DNA of 64,000 nucleotides from Candidatus Peribacteraceae bacterium (GTDB lineage: Bacteria; Patescibacteriota; Gracilibacteria; Peribacterales; Peribacteraceae). The stretch lies in NCBI GenBank assembly GCA_028699155.1, contig JAQVVD010000003.1:1-64000 (forward strand). The letters run 5' to 3'. The translations under genes and the position numbers were made by a program. The notes beneath the pieces were generated by a model. That model made no database searches, was not told where the DNA came from, and saw only the letters and a program-made list of their open reading frames with translations. Shown one piece after another: positions 37,352 through 47,700 of this stretch (positions are counted from its first letter, which is position 1; each line of letters starts with the position of its first letter).

Positions 37352-38971
37352 ATGATGACCACTGCGCTTTCGCTGACCGGCAAACGATGGATTCTGCCGC
37401 GCGCAGATTCTGCCGCGCACCCAACGGCTGCCGCGCTGCCGGAACGGCTCTTGCATGAACGCATGCTCAACGCACCTGCACAATCAGGTACGCTGCCGGA
37501 TATGCCGAGAGCCGTGGAGAGGATTCGCACAGCAATGGAGCATGGAGAATGCATTGGCGTCTTCGGAGACTACGACTGCGACGGCATCACCGCCGTTGCG
37601 CAGATTGTGCGCTTCTTCCGCCGCAACGGCATCACGCCGTTCGTGCGGCTTCCGCATCGCGTGCAGGATGGCTATGGCCTGAATCAATCGCTCGTGCGGG
37701 AATTTCTGGACCAGGGTGTTTCACTACTCCTCACGGCAGATACCGGCGTCTCTTCCGCGCCGGAAATTGCCGCGCTCAAGGCAGCGGGCGTCGATACCAT
37801 CGTCACGGACCACCACGCCGTGCCGCAGGAACTCCCCGACGCATTTGCACTCCTGCATCCGGCAACCGATCCTGCCTATCCCGCGCCGCATCCCTCCGGC
37901 GCCGGGGTCGTGTTCCAGCTGGTACGCGCCCTGGAGCATGATGCGTGGAAGGAGCGCGATACCGATGCCGCGCTCGCGATGATCGGCACGATTGCGGATC
38001 TGGTGGAACTGCGTGGGCAGAACCGCGCATTGGTACGGGAGGGCCTCGCCTCCCTCGGGCGCATTCCGGCGGAGTCGCCTCTGCGCATGCTCGTAGAAAT
38101 CTCCGGCATCCATGGCACGGAAGTCACGAGTACGGATATTGCGTTCCGCATCGCCCCGCGCATCAATGCGTCGGGGCGGATCGCCGATCCGCAGCTCGCG
38201 CTGCAGGCGCTGCTGGATGGCGGAGCTGCGATTGCGCAACTCGATGCACTGAACAGGGAACGCCAGGAACAAACCGACACGTACGTCTCGGATGCGCTGG
38301 AAACAATCGGTGCGACGAGCTCTCAGAACGTGCTGCTCAGCGCACTGAAACCGGAGTACCCGCATGGCATCATCGGCCTGATCGCAGGCAAGCTCACGGA
38401 ACAATTCGGCAGGCCGAGCATCGTGGCAACCGTGGATGATGGAATATGCACGGCATCGCTGCGCAGCACCAGTTGCTACCACGTGACGGAGGGACTCACC
38501 CGCTGCGCGCACCTGCTCTCCCGCTACGGCGGGCACGCGCAGGCGGCGGGCTGCACGCTGCAGCGGGGGAACTGGGAACCACTCATAGAAGCGCTCTCTG
38601 CAGATATCGCCAAGAGAACGTCTCCGGCAGAACTGGTCCCCACGCTCCATGCGGATGCGACACTGCGCGCCGAAGACATCACGCCTGATCTGGTACGCAG
38701 GCTGCGAGCGCTGGAACCGTACGGCCAGGGAAACAGGGAACCTCTCTTCCTGCTGGAGAATGTTGCATGTGCAGGCGCACGCCGCGTCGGGCGCGAATCG
38801 GCGCACCTGCAGTGCAGGGTCGCAGGGAGGAAAGGGATAGGATTCGGGCTGGGACACCTCCATCAGTACTGCGAAGGCACGATGAATATCCTCTGCCGCC
38901 TCGGCATGGATTCCTGGCAGGGTCTGACTGAACCGCAGGTATTCATTGTGGATATGAAAAGAAATACTTGA
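37352..38971 (+). CDS. recJ: Single-stranded-DNA exonuclease RecJ
   Basis: CIGVFGDYDCDGITAVAQI..LLTADTGVSSAPEIAALKAAGVDTIVTDHHAVPQELPDAFALLHP; SRYGGHAQAAGCTL. Confidence 0.94.
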   Translation: MMTTALSLTGKRWILPRADSAAHPTAAALPERLLHERMLNAPAQSGTLPDMPRAVERIRTAMEHGECIGVFGDYDCDGITAVAQIVRFFRRNGITPFVRLPHRVQDGYGLNQSLVREFLDQGVSLLLTADTGVSSAPEIAALKAAGVDTIVTDHHAVPQELPDAFALLHPATDPAYPAPHPSGAGVVFQLVRALEHDAWKERDTDAALAMIGTIADLVELRGQNRALVREGLASLGRIPAESPLRMLVEISGIHGTEVTSTDIAFRIAPRINASGRIADPQLALQALLDGGAAIAQLDALNRERQEQTDTYVSDALETIGATSSQNVLLSALKPEYPHGIIGLIAGKLTEQFGRPSIVATVDDGICTASLRSTSCYHVTEGLTRCAHLLSRYGGHAQAAGCTLQRGNWEPLIEALSADIAKRTSPAELVPTLHADATLRAEDITPDLVRRLRALEPYGQGNREPLFLLENVACAGARRVGRESAHLQCRVAGRKGIGFGLGHLHQYCEGTMNILCRLGMDSWQGLTEPQVFIVDMKRNT

Positions 38972-38972
38972 A

Positions 38973-39113
38973 TTGAACATTGAAAATGGAAACAGAAAAA
39001 TTGTCATCCCGAGCTTTGTTGAAGGGCGACAATTTGATGCATGTCTGGTTCGACAGAGCTCACCATGACATAGTCACCCATTTTCAATTTTCAATTTTCA
39101 ATTTTCAATTTTT
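38973..39113. repeat. Inverted 7-nt repeats flanking nested palindromes
   Basis: gaattgaacattgaaaatgg ... cattttcaattttcaattttcaattttcaattttt; interior tgtcatcccgagctttgttgaagggcgaca. Confidence 0.8.
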
Positions 39114-39338
39114 TCACACAGGCACCAGGTTCCCCTCCATAGAGAACACTTCGCTGATCGGCGCCTCCAGTGCCGCAGCGATCTTATATGCAAGGAGCAC
39201 CGACGGATTCGTCTGCCCGCGCTCGATACTCATGATGGTCTGGCGGCTCACGCCTGTGCGCAGTGCGAGTTCCTCCTGGGTCATGTGCCTTTCGAATCGA
39301 AGGCGACGGATCGTGTTGCGGAGGATTGGGCCAGACAT
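39114..39338 (-). CDS. XRE-family HTH transcriptional regulator
   Basis: LRFERHMTQEELALRTGVSRQTIMSIERGQTNPSVLLAYKIAAALEAPISEVF. Confidence 0.95.
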   Translation of the reverse strand: MSGPILRNTIRRLRFERHMTQEELALRTGVSRQTIMSIERGQTNPSVLLAYKIAAALEAPISEVFSMEGNLVPV

Positions 39339-39434
39339 ACAAAGTAAAGGAAAGTTGTAATCGCGGGAAGTGGAGGCATTGTACTGAGCAATGCTAAAGA
39401 ATCAAGTCTACTCACAGAGGAAATATACGGCTGG

Positions 39435-40226
39435 TCACACGGCGAATGCGAGCAGGAAGAACGCGAGCGGAACCAGATACAGCGTGAACCAGGCAAGACT
39501 GTGCCGCGCGACGAATTTCCTCAGAGAGAGAATGGCGATGACGCTGACGCCGAAGGAAGAGAGGAATCCTGCGAGTACCGCCGCGAGCGGAAGGGGCACG
39601 ACATTTCCGCTCATGACATCGGCGCATGCGGAGAGGCTTGCCCCCACGATAATCGGGAATGCCATGAGGAAAGAGAAGTCGAGCGCTTGCGCCCTGGTCA
39701 ATCCTGTCAGCTGCCCCGCGCTGATCGTGGAGCCGGAACGGGAAATACCGGGAATGAGCGCGACCGCCTGGATGAGCCCAATGGGGAGCACGTGTTTCCA
39801 CGTCATGCGCGCTGTCGTAAGGCTGCCGCGCGCCCGATGCGCGATGAGCAGCAGCGCGCTGGTGGCGAGGAACGCGAACGCGACCGATTCCACCGAGCGC
39901 AGCGAACCTGCGACCGTTTCCTCGAAGAACACGCCTGCAACCGCTCCGGGAATCGTCGCAATAATGAGCAGGAGGAGCAATCGCCGATGCACCCTGTCTC
40001 CGGTGAACGGCGATGCGGCGATCCGCCACCATGTGCCCGCATAGCAGAGCAGCAATGCCAGCGCGGTGGCGGCATGCAGAAGGATGTCGAAGGTAAGCAA
40101 GCTGCGCGGATCGGCGCTGAGCGGCAACCACGCCTCCAGCAGGATCAGGTGCCCCGAGCTGGAAACGGGAAGGAACTCTGTGAGCCCCTGGAGTATGCCG
40201 AGGAGGAGAGCCTGCAGGGCTGTCAT
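39435..40226 (-). CDS. uppP: Undecaprenyl-diphosphatase
   Basis: LLGILQGLTEFLPVSSSGHLILLE..LIQAVALIPGISRSGSTISAGQLTGL. Confidence 0.95.
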   Translation of the reverse strand: MTALQALLLGILQGLTEFLPVSSSGHLILLEAWLPLSADPRSLLTFDILLHAATALALLLCYAGTWWRIAASPFTGDRVHRRLLLLLIIATIPGAVAGVFFEETVAGSLRSVESVAFAFLATSALLLIAHRARGSLTTARMTWKHVLPIGLIQAVALIPGISRSGSTISAGQLTGLTRAQALDFSFLMAFPIIVGASLSACADVMSGNVVPLPLAAVLAGFLSSFGVSVIAILSLRKFVARHSLAWFTLYLVPLAFFLLAFAV

Positions 40227-40283
40227 GCAGCCGTAGCTTACAGGTTTATTCTCACGAGGGCGACGACGGCAACCTTCGTACGG

Positions 40284-41195
40284 CTACACACGTCGGCACT
40301 GCCCTTTGATGTTCGCCAGCCGCTCCAGGAGAATGATGACTACTATGCCCGCCACCATGAGCACAATGGGCATCACTGCCTCTGCCTGCAGCGTTCCGTT
40401 CTCCAGGAAGACCGGCAGTCTGTTCTGTTGCAGCAATTCCGCGCCGCTCCCCGTGACCTTCCACGGCCAGATGCGGCGCAGGCTCCCGAGCATCAGCCCC
40501 GTGAGCACCGCCATCGTCACATCGTGGTAGCGGCGCAGGAGCCATCCGAGCACCTGAGTGAATCCGATGATTCCTGCTCCGGCGCCGATTGAGAAGAGGA
40601 GAATGCTCCCCACATCCCGTTCATTGACGGCGCGCAGAATGAATTCGTACTTCCCGAGGAGCACGAGCAGGAATGAGCCCGAAACTCCCGGGAGGATCAT
40701 GGCGCAAATCGCAACCGCCCCGCTGAAGATCAGGAACCACCACGTCTCGGGCGTCTCCACGGGAACGAGTCCTACAATGATGTATGCAGATACGGCGCCT
40801 ATGATGAGCGCCATGAGGAGTGGCGTATTCCACCGGGCAATGCGCCTGCCTACAATGAGCACCGATGCGAGGACCAACCCGAAGAAGAAGCTCCAGACGT
40901 ACGTAGGGTACGCCGTGAGCGCGAATTCTATGCTGTGTGCCAGCGTGGCAATCGCGGCGAGAATCCCCGCGCCCACCGAGAGCAGGAACGCCAGGTTCAT
41001 CTCCTTCCAGATTCTCCGTATGCGCGCCGTCAGGAGTACCTGTACGCATTCGATTCTTCCAAAGGCGCGAATGGAATACACGAGCTCCTCGTAGATGCCG
41101 AGAATGAATGCCATCGTCCCTCCGGAAACGCCCGGCACGATGTCGGCACACCCCATGCAGAAGCCCGAAAGGAAAAACCGAACATACGCGCGCAT
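40284..41195 (-). CDS. DUF368 membrane protein (PopT-type polyprenyl-phosphate transporter family)
   Basis: FFLSGFCMGCADIVPGVSGGTMAFILGIYEELVYSI..ICAMILPGVSGSFLLVLLGKYEFIL. Confidence 0.92.
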   Translation of the reverse strand: MRAYVRFFLSGFCMGCADIVPGVSGGTMAFILGIYEELVYSIRAFGRIECVQVLLTARIRRIWKEMNLAFLLSVGAGILAAIATLAHSIEFALTAYPTYVWSFFFGLVLASVLIVGRRIARWNTPLLMALIIGAVSAYIIVGLVPVETPETWWFLIFSGAVAICAMILPGVSGSFLLVLLGKYEFILRAVNERDVGSILLFSIGAGAGIIGFTQVLGWLLRRYHDVTMAVLTGLMLGSLRRIWPWKVTGSGAELLQQNRLPVFLENGTLQAEAVMPIVLMVAGIVVIILLERLANIKGQCRRV

Positions 41196-41351
41196 ACCGC
41201 GGCGGCACTTGGCGTTGACAGCAGACATGTGGGAATGCTTGGAAGAAAAAGATGGAGGACGCGCGTTACAACCTACCATCTGCACCTCATGAGTTACCAG
41301 TCCATAAAGCAGAATATCTCACAACTTCCGCATGTGAGCTACTCCTCATTT

Positions 41352-41381
41352 TTGCAGTCACGCACTCACTCTCTGTATCAT
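41352..41381 (+). promoter_or_regulatory. Promoter TTGCAG-18-TATCAT ahead of hsp20
   Basis: -10 ends 8 nt before ATG at 41390. Confidence 0.4.
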
Positions 41382-41389
41382 TGCATGAA

Positions 41390-41878
41390 ATGAACCCCTC
41401 TCCGTTCCACGGAATCTTCTCCTTCGGCGCCACTCAGGGTGAATCCTTCGGCAAGATGCAGGAGGATGTCCAGGCGGTGCAGATACCGGAATCGATGGTT
41501 TCTTCGCGGCAGCACACTGCGACGATCCCGGCGGTGCAGCAACGGCCCGTGGGGCAGATTGCGGTGGATATCTACGAGCAGGATGACTACTACATCATCC
41601 GCGCTCCGATCGCGGGGGTCCGCCTGAGCGATCTGGATATTGAAGTGGATGAGAAAATCCTCACCATCAGGGGAACCAGGCGCGTGAGCGATACGATCCC
41701 CGAGGATCAGTTCTACCTGCAGGAATGTTTCTGGGGAGAATTCAGCCGGAGCATTACGATGCCATTCTCCGTAGACCCCAAGAAGGTGAAGGCGACATTC
41801 TCCAAAGACTCGATCCTCAAAGTCATCATCCCGAAAGAGGACAAGGTGAAGGTCATCCGGATTAACGAGGGAAGCTGA
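41390..41878 (+). CDS. Hsp20/alpha-crystallin small heat-shock protein
   Basis: IAVDIYEQDDYYIIRAPIAGVRLSDLDIEVDEKILTIRGTRR..FSRSITMPFSVDPKKVKATFSKDSILKVIIPKED. Confidence 0.93.
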   Translation: MNPSPFHGIFSFGATQGESFGKMQEDVQAVQIPESMVSSRQHTATIPAVQQRPVGQIAVDIYEQDDYYIIRAPIAGVRLSDLDIEVDEKILTIRGTRRVSDTIPEDQFYLQECFWGEFSRSITMPFSVDPKKVKATFSKDSILKVIIPKEDKVKVIRINEGS

Positions 41879-41883
41879 TCCCG

Positions 41884-42279
41884 CTATTTCTTCTTCTTAT
41901 TCTTCGCAGCGGTCTTCTTTTTGGCTGCAGGTTTCGCCCTGGTATGCACTTTCTTCGCCAGCTTCTTCTTGGGAACGGTCTTCGCCTTTTTCGAGGCGGT
42001 TTTCCTGGCTGGAGAGGCAACTTGTTTCTTTGCCGCCTGAGGACTGTTGATCTTCCGCACAATCTGTTGCTGCACGTCCTTCAGGCTATCGAGTACGTCT
42101 TCTCCTCCCATGTACCGCCAGTCCGCCTGCCGGAGGAGCGAGGAGAATTCCCGCATGCGTTCCCTGGCCACGCGGCGCTCCTGCGGATCGGAGAGATCGC
42201 TGTGGAGGAACTCGGCGAGGTCCACCTGCAGCAGGTACAGGTTCTGCACCACGGAGAGATCTGACTTGGAAACTTTCAT
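41884..42279 (-). CDS. Hypothetical protein with Lys/Ala-rich histone-H1-like tail
   Basis: C-term KKQVASPARKTASKKAKTVPKKKLAKKVHTRAKPAAKKKTAAKNKKKK. Confidence 0.75.
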   Translation of the reverse strand: MKVSKSDLSVVQNLYLLQVDLAEFLHSDLSDPQERRVARERMREFSSLLRQADWRYMGGEDVLDSLKDVQQQIVRKINSPQAAKKQVASPARKTASKKAKTVPKKKLAKKVHTRAKPAAKKKTAAKNKKKK

Positions 42280-42412
42280 GGTATTTGTGTGGGAAGTTTC
42301 TGATCATTGTAGAGGAAAGGCTTCAAGAAGTCAAAAGAGCTGCATGTAAGAAGAGGATACCTTAGTTTCCACATGCAGATCCCTGTGGGAAATGCTACCT
42401 TGTTTCCGCCCC

Positions 42413-43234
42413 ATGCAACTCACGCAAGCAATCCTCCCTGTGGCAGGTCTTGGCACGCGCTTCCTCCCCTGGACGAAAGCGGTGCCAAAGGAACTCCTCC
42501 CGCTCGGCAACGAGCCGATCATCGCGCATATCGTCGATGAGTGCATGGATGCGGGAATCACCGATATCTGCTTCGTGATCAGTAAAGGCAAGGAATCCAT
42601 CCCGCAGTACTTCTACGACAACCCCGCGCTGGAGGCGGAACTGGAGAGGCGCGGCAAGCGTCATCTGCTGGAAACGTTGCAGCGGTACAACGATGTACGT
42701 TTCCACACCGTGTACCAGGAGGAACAACTGGGGGACGGCCATGCAATCCTGCAGGCGAAGGACTGGGTGAAGAGCGACGCTGTCGCGGTGCTGTTCGGCG
42801 ATGATCTATTCGCCGAAGATGAGCCGGGTCTGGTTCAACTCCGCAAAGCGCATGAACGTATAAAGGGCGCGGGAGCGGTGATCGCGCTGGAAAATATTCC
42901 GCGCGAATTAACGTATAAATACGGCATAGCGGAGGTATCGGATGAAGACACCGGCGCACCGGGCCTCCGGAGGATCAAGAACATGGTGGAGAAGCCCGAT
43001 CCCAAAGATGCGCCTTCCACGCTCGGCATTGTGGGGCGCTACATTATTCCGCGCTCCACGTTCGACGTGCTGCCGGATGTCACATCCGGGCACGGCGGCG
43101 AGATACGCCTGATAGACGCACTGATTGCGCAGATACAAGACGGCGTGCCCGTGTACGGCTGCACATGCGCCGGCAAGCGCATAGATACCGGCACTCCGGA
43201 AGGGTACAAAGCCGCATTAAAAGTCTTTGGATGA
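42413..43234 (+). CDS. galU: UTP--glucose-1-phosphate uridylyltransferase
   Basis: MQLTQAILPVAGLGTRFLPWTKAVPKELLPLGNEPIIAHIVDECMDAGITDICFV..FGDDLF..VYGCTCAGKRIDTGTPEGYKAAL. Confidence 0.96.
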   Translation: MQLTQAILPVAGLGTRFLPWTKAVPKELLPLGNEPIIAHIVDECMDAGITDICFVISKGKESIPQYFYDNPALEAELERRGKRHLLETLQRYNDVRFHTVYQEEQLGDGHAILQAKDWVKSDAVAVLFGDDLFAEDEPGLVQLRKAHERIKGAGAVIALENIPRELTYKYGIAEVSDEDTGAPGLRRIKNMVEKPDPKDAPSTLGIVGRYIIPRSTFDVLPDVTSGHGGEIRLIDALIAQIQDGVPVYGCTCAGKRIDTGTPEGYKAALKVFG

Positions 43235-43249
43235 TCAATGTTCCACTTC

Positions 43250-43654
43250 TTACTTACATCCCTCGAACTCTCTGGGGGACCACTGGCTCGTGCGGCGAAC
43301 CGTGTAGTTGTAGCAGCGTGACTGCGGCGCGGGCACCGGCTGCGCGGGCACCAACTGACCGTTGTAGTACAGGTCTTCCAGGTACTGGTAGAACTCCGGA
43401 CGCGTCACGCGGCACGGCGGAGCCTGCCTGGTGTAGTACGTATTGCGGTAGTAGGGGTGCAACGCATGCGTCACGCTCCGGTACGGGCTTGCGTAGATGT
43501 AATCCTCCTCGTAGTAGCGCGCCTGCCAATCCGTTCCGCCGTAGCGGGTCGTGTCACTGTCCTCCGCACGGAAGAGTTTGTAAGAAGCAGCTTCTGCCGT
43601 CCCGAGCGGAATCAGGGTTGCGACGGAGAGAACGAGAGCGGTGAGAATGCGCAT
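43250..43654 (-). CDS. Secreted hypothetical protein, Tyr-rich
   Basis: Signal peptide MRILTALVLSVATLIPLGTAEA, then YYEEDYIYASPYRSVTHALHPYYRNTYY. Confidence 0.6.
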   Translation of the reverse strand: MRILTALVLSVATLIPLGTAEAASYKLFRAEDSDTTRYGGTDWQARYYEEDYIYASPYRSVTHALHPYYRNTYYTRQAPPCRVTRPEFYQYLEDLYYNGQLVPAQPVPAPQSRCYNYTVRRTSQWSPREFEGCK

Positions 43655-43793
43655 AGCGGTTCTTGAAAGAATACAAAAGAGTGTTATCGTAGTGTTCTCA
43701 CACACGGAATGTCAAGAATACCGCACGCAATTATGCCCCCTGCTCGTTTGACTGACTGCATACGCACTGCCGAGGATAGCAACAGATCCCTTC

Positions 43794-45773
43794 CTACAAC
43801 TCCCTCCTGAGCAGCTCTATTTCATCGCGCAGATCCGCGGCTTTCTCAAACTCCATGTTCTGAGCGGCTAGCTCCATCTGCTGCTCAAGCTCCTCCATGA
43901 GGCGCTTGCGCTCATCTCTCGGGATCTTGGTGTGATCGCGCTTGGGCCGCCGGAGTTCCAGTTTCTTGTCTTCCTCGGCGATATCATGCACCGCCTTCTC
44001 GATGCTCTTAGGCGTGATGTTATGTTTCTCATTGTACTTCTGCTGGATTGCCCGACGGCGATTCGTCTCACTCAGGGCGCCTCGTATCGCATCGGTCTCC
44101 CTATCCGCATAGAGCGTCACATGACCATGCACATTACGCGCAGCGCGGCCGATCGTCTGGATGAGCGCATCGCGGGAACGGAGGAACCCCTGTTTATCCG
44201 CATCCAGAATGGCGATGAAGCTGACTTCCGGGAGATCCAGCCCCTCGCGCAGGAGATTGATCCCGACAATCATATCGATCTCCCCCGTACGCAACTGCCG
44301 CAGGATTTCTATGCGTTCCATCGTCTCAATGTCGCTGTGGAGGTACCGCACTTTGTAGTCGTGCTCCTGCAGGTACTGTGTGAGATCTTCTGAGCTCTTC
44401 TTGGTGAGCGTCGTAATGAGCACGCGCTCCTTGCGTGCAATCGCATGGTTGATCTCCTCCGTCAGATCGTCAATCTGGTGCTTGGTCGGTTTCACCTGCA
44501 CCGGCGGATCCAGCAGCCCTGTCGGACGGATGATCTGCTCCACAATCCGCTCTTTCCGCGTGTTCGTGTACTCGTAGTGCCCCGGCGTCGCGGATACGTA
44601 CACCGCCTGGCTGACCCGCGCCTCGAATTCATCGAATTTGAGCGGGCGGTTATCATGCGAACTCGGCAGGCGAAACCCGTAATCAATGAGCGTCTGCTTG
44701 CGGCTGCGATTGCCTTCGTACATGCCGCCGACCTGCGGAATGCTCATGTGCGACTCGTCGATGAACAGGAGGAAATCTTTGGGGAAGTAATCCAGCAGCG
44801 TGCTGGGCGGCTTGCCGGGCTCCTGGTTATTGAGGTAACGCACGTAGTTCTCTATCCCCGTGCAGTACCCCGTCTCTTTGAGCATCTCGATATCGTACTC
44901 CGTGCGCGTGCGGATCCGCTCGGCTTTCGCCAGCTCTCCGGCTTTGAGCAGTTCCTGTTCGCGGATCGCCATATCGGCAAGGATCTGGTCGCATGCCTGG
45001 TCGATCTTCTCCTGCGTCGTCACGTTGTGGCTCGCGGGGAAGATGTGGACTTCGCGTAAATCCTTGATGAGCTCCCCCGTGAAACAGTCCACTTCCTGAA
45101 TGACATCGACTTCATCGAATGGCATCTCGATGCGGATGACTGTGTCGCCGCCTGGGGGAAATACTTCGACGGTGTCGCCGAGCGCGTGGAACATCCCCTG
45201 CCTGAACTCCATGTCGCTGCGCCTGTACCGGATGTCCGTGAGCCGGCGCAGGAACGTGTCGCGCTGTATCGGCTGGCCGCGCTCCAGCTTGATCGCGAGC
45301 GCTTCGTAGTCCTGCACGTTGCCCAGGCCGTAGATGCAGGAGACGGAGGCGACGATCAGAACGTCGCGCCGCGTGAGGAGGTTCATGGTCGCCGCGTGGC
45401 GGAACTTCTCGATCTCCTCGTTGATGCTGGCGTCCTTCTCTATGTAGGTATCCGTCGTCGGCAGGTACGCTTCCGGCTGGTAGTAGTCGTAGTAGGAGAC
45501 GAAGTACGAAACCGCGTTCTCGGGAAAGAAGTTCTGGAACTCGCTGCACAGCTGCGCCGCGAGCGTTTTATTGTGCGCGAGCACCAGCGTCGGCCGTTGC
45601 AGCTCATGCACGATGTTCGCCATCGTGAAGGTCTTGCCCGTGCCCGTAGCCCCCAGGAGCGTCTGGTGCCGCTCGCCCGCCTGCACTCCTTCTATGAGCT
45701 TCTTGATCGCCCCCGGCTGGTCGCCCGTAGGCTGAAAGTGGGAAACGAGTTTGAATGGTATCTGCTCAGGCAT
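43794..45773 (-). CDS. uvrB: Excinuclease ABC subunit B
   Basis: FQPTGDQPGAIKKLIEG..TLLGATGTGKTFTMANI..YYDYYQPEAYLP..VYVSATPGHYE..GINLLREGLDLPEVSFIAILDADKQGFLRS. Confidence 0.98.
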   Translation of the reverse strand: MPEQIPFKLVSHFQPTGDQPGAIKKLIEGVQAGERHQTLLGATGTGKTFTMANIVHELQRPTLVLAHNKTLAAQLCSEFQNFFPENAVSYFVSYYDYYQPEAYLPTTDTYIEKDASINEEIEKFRHAATMNLLTRRDVLIVASVSCIYGLGNVQDYEALAIKLERGQPIQRDTFLRRLTDIRYRRSDMEFRQGMFHALGDTVEVFPPGGDTVIRIEMPFDEVDVIQEVDCFTGELIKDLREVHIFPASHNVTTQEKIDQACDQILADMAIREQELLKAGELAKAERIRTRTEYDIEMLKETGYCTGIENYVRYLNNQEPGKPPSTLLDYFPKDFLLFIDESHMSIPQVGGMYEGNRSRKQTLIDYGFRLPSSHDNRPLKFDEFEARVSQAVYVSATPGHYEYTNTRKERIVEQIIRPTGLLDPPVQVKPTKHQIDDLTEEINHAIARKERVLITTLTKKSSEDLTQYLQEHDYKVRYLHSDIETMERIEILRQLRTGEIDMIVGINLLREGLDLPEVSFIAILDADKQGFLRSRDALIQTIGRAARNVHGHVTLYADRETDAIRGALSETNRRRAIQQKYNEKHNITPKSIEKAVHDIAEEDKKLELRRPKRDHTKIPRDERKRLMEELEQQMELAAQNMEFEKAADLRDEIELLRREL

Positions 45774-45841
45774 GTCCGAAGATTGTAGTGCCCATGCCAT
45801 GCGCAGGGAACCGATAACCCCGCAAAACCGGGTGCGGATGC

Positions 45842-45870
45842 TTGCCTAATTTATATTTTTGTATTTTAAT
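45842..45870 (+). promoter_or_regulatory. Promoter TTGCCT-17-TTTAAT ahead of 45877 ORF
   Basis: -10 ends 6 nt before ATG. Confidence 0.5.
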
Positions 45871-45876
45871 AATACT

Positions 45877-46368
45877 ATGGGAATCGGCACCAGGGATGAC
45901 GAGCGCGTGTCTCCCGAAAGCATCGTACAGACACTGCGTGAATCCGGCAGTTCACTCGTGCAAACACCTCTGATTCAGGAGGGCTCTCCTGCCTGGCGGC
46001 ATGAAGTGCTGCAACTCATGCGTACCGTCGCAAGAGAAATGCGTACCGTTCTGGATTTCGTACCTACAAGCATTGAGGAGAACTGGTACTTAGCGCCGAT
46101 CGTGCGTGATTGTATTCGGCGGGCATGCGTGCAGGGCGATCGCACCGTTGCGCTCTCTCCCCCAACGGATATTCTCTCTCTCTTCTTCGATCAGGCATAC
46201 GGGCTGTCCTACGAAAATCTGGTACGGTTTGCCTCGCAGGATAAGGAAGATCATTCGCCGGAGCTACCGCCTGGCATCCCACTGCCGACGCAGCAGTATC
46301 TTGCGAGACTGCAGGAAGAGCTGCATACGCCGGAGAGGCAAGAACAGAAAGATTCTGATGCAGCCTGA
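45877..46368 (+). CDS. Hypothetical protein
   Basis: ORF MGIGTRDDERVSPESIVQTLRE...; promoter-like sequence immediately upstream. Confidence 0.65.
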   Translation: MGIGTRDDERVSPESIVQTLRESGSSLVQTPLIQEGSPAWRHEVLQLMRTVAREMRTVLDFVPTSIEENWYLAPIVRDCIRRACVQGDRTVALSPPTDILSLFFDQAYGLSYENLVRFASQDKEDHSPELPPGIPLPTQQYLARLQEELHTPERQEQKDSDAA

Positions 46369-46392
46369 CGGATTTTTCGATACGCTCTCTGC

Positions 46393-47700
46393 ATGATTGA
46401 TTTGAGCGATCTCCGTGCAAGGCCCGATGTGTACAGGAAAGCCATAAAGGATAAGCGGCTCTCCGCCGATGTGGACGCATTCCTGAAGCTCGATGAGGAT
46501 CGCCGCGCGCTGATTGCGGAAGTGGAAGAAATGCGCGCCAGGAAGAATGACGTGAGCAAGCGCGTTCCCACGCTCTCCGGGAAGGAGAAGGAGAAACTGG
46601 TCGCCGAGATGCAGAAGCTGAATACATCGCTCAAGGAGAAAGAGGAGAAACTGAAGAGCATAGAAGAACGGTGGAAGGAACAGCAGTATGAGTTCCCGAG
46701 CATTCCTCATGAGAACACGCCTGTGGGAAAGGATGATTCCGGCAACGTGGAAGCATTCCGGCACGGCGACCTGCCGACCTTCGATTTTGAGCCCCGGGAC
46801 CACACCGCACTCGGCGAGGCACTGGATATCATCGACATTCCCCGCGGCGCCAAGGTTTCCGGTGCGCGCAACTACTACCTCAAGGGAGACGGCGCGCGCC
46901 TGCATCGCGCAGTACTCAACTTCACGATGGACCACCTGGCGGCAAAGGGCTGGACGCTGTTCAGCCCCCCATTGCTCGCAACGTACGACTGCTTCTTCGG
47001 AACAGGATTCTTCCCCGGCGTAGACCAGAACAACATCTACGCGGTAGGCGGCCAGGAGGAGAAAGATGCGCCGATTGAGCCGGATAACCTGCACTTGATC
47101 GGTACGTCGGAAGTCACGGTCTGCAGCTACCACAGGGACGAGGTGCTCAGGGAAGCAGATCTGCCGAAGCGTTACGCGGGGTACAGCGCGTGTTTCCGGC
47201 GCGAGGCAGGAACGTACGGCAAGGACACGCACGGACTCTACCGCGTGCACCAGTTCGAGAAGGTGGAACAGGTCGTGCTCTGCCGCGCCGATGAAGAGGA
47301 GAGCATGAAGCTGTTTGAGGAAATCCGCACGAACGCGGAGGAGGTGCTGCAGGCGCTTAAATTACCCTACCGCGTGCTCACGATCTGCACCGGCGACATG
47401 GGGAAGGGCAAGGTATTCATGCAGGATATTGAGACGTGGATGCCCTCGCGCAACGCGTACGGGGAAACGCACAGCTGCAGCTACCTCGGGAGTTTCCAGT
47501 CGCGCAGGCTCAACATCAAGTACGAAACGGCAGGCGGAGGAAAGGAGTTCGTGCACACGCTGAATAACACCTGCATCGCCAGCCCGAGAATCCTCATCCC
47601 GCTCCTGGAAATCTACCAGAAGAAGGATGGCAGCGTGACCGTGCCGGATGTGCTGCAGCCGTACATGGGCGGGCAGAAGAACATCGTCGTCCCGTCGTGA
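46393..47700 (+). CDS. serS: Serine--tRNA ligase
   Basis: MIDLSDLRARPDVYRKAIKDKR..LIGTSEVTVCSYHRDEVL..GYSACFRREAGTYGKDTHGLYRVHQFEKVEQVV..EERHSCSYLGSFQSRR-like motif 3. Confidence 0.96.
   Translation: MIDLSDLRARPDVYRKAIKDKRLSADVDAFLKLDEDRRALIAEVEEMRARKNDVSKRVPTLSGKEKEKLVAEMQKLNTSLKEKEEKLKSIEERWKEQQYEFPSIPHENTPVGKDDSGNVEAFRHGDLPTFDFEPRDHTALGEALDIIDIPRGAKVSGARNYYLKGDGARLHRAVLNFTMDHLAAKGWTLFSPPLLATYDCFFGTGFFPGVDQNNIYAVGGQEEKDAPIEPDNLHLIGTSEVTVCSYHRDEVLREADLPKRYAGYSACFRREAGTYGKDTHGLYRVHQFEKVEQVVLCRADEEESMKLFEEIRTNAEEVLQALKLPYRVLTICTGDMGKGKVFMQDIETWMPSRNAYGETHSCSYLGSFQSRRLNIKYETAGGGKEFVHTLNNTCIASPRILIPLLEIYQKKDGSVTVPDVLQPYMGGQKNIVVPS

Noticed and set aside
37724-39007. Minus-strand ORF of 427 aa
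   Set aside because: Shadow of recJ.
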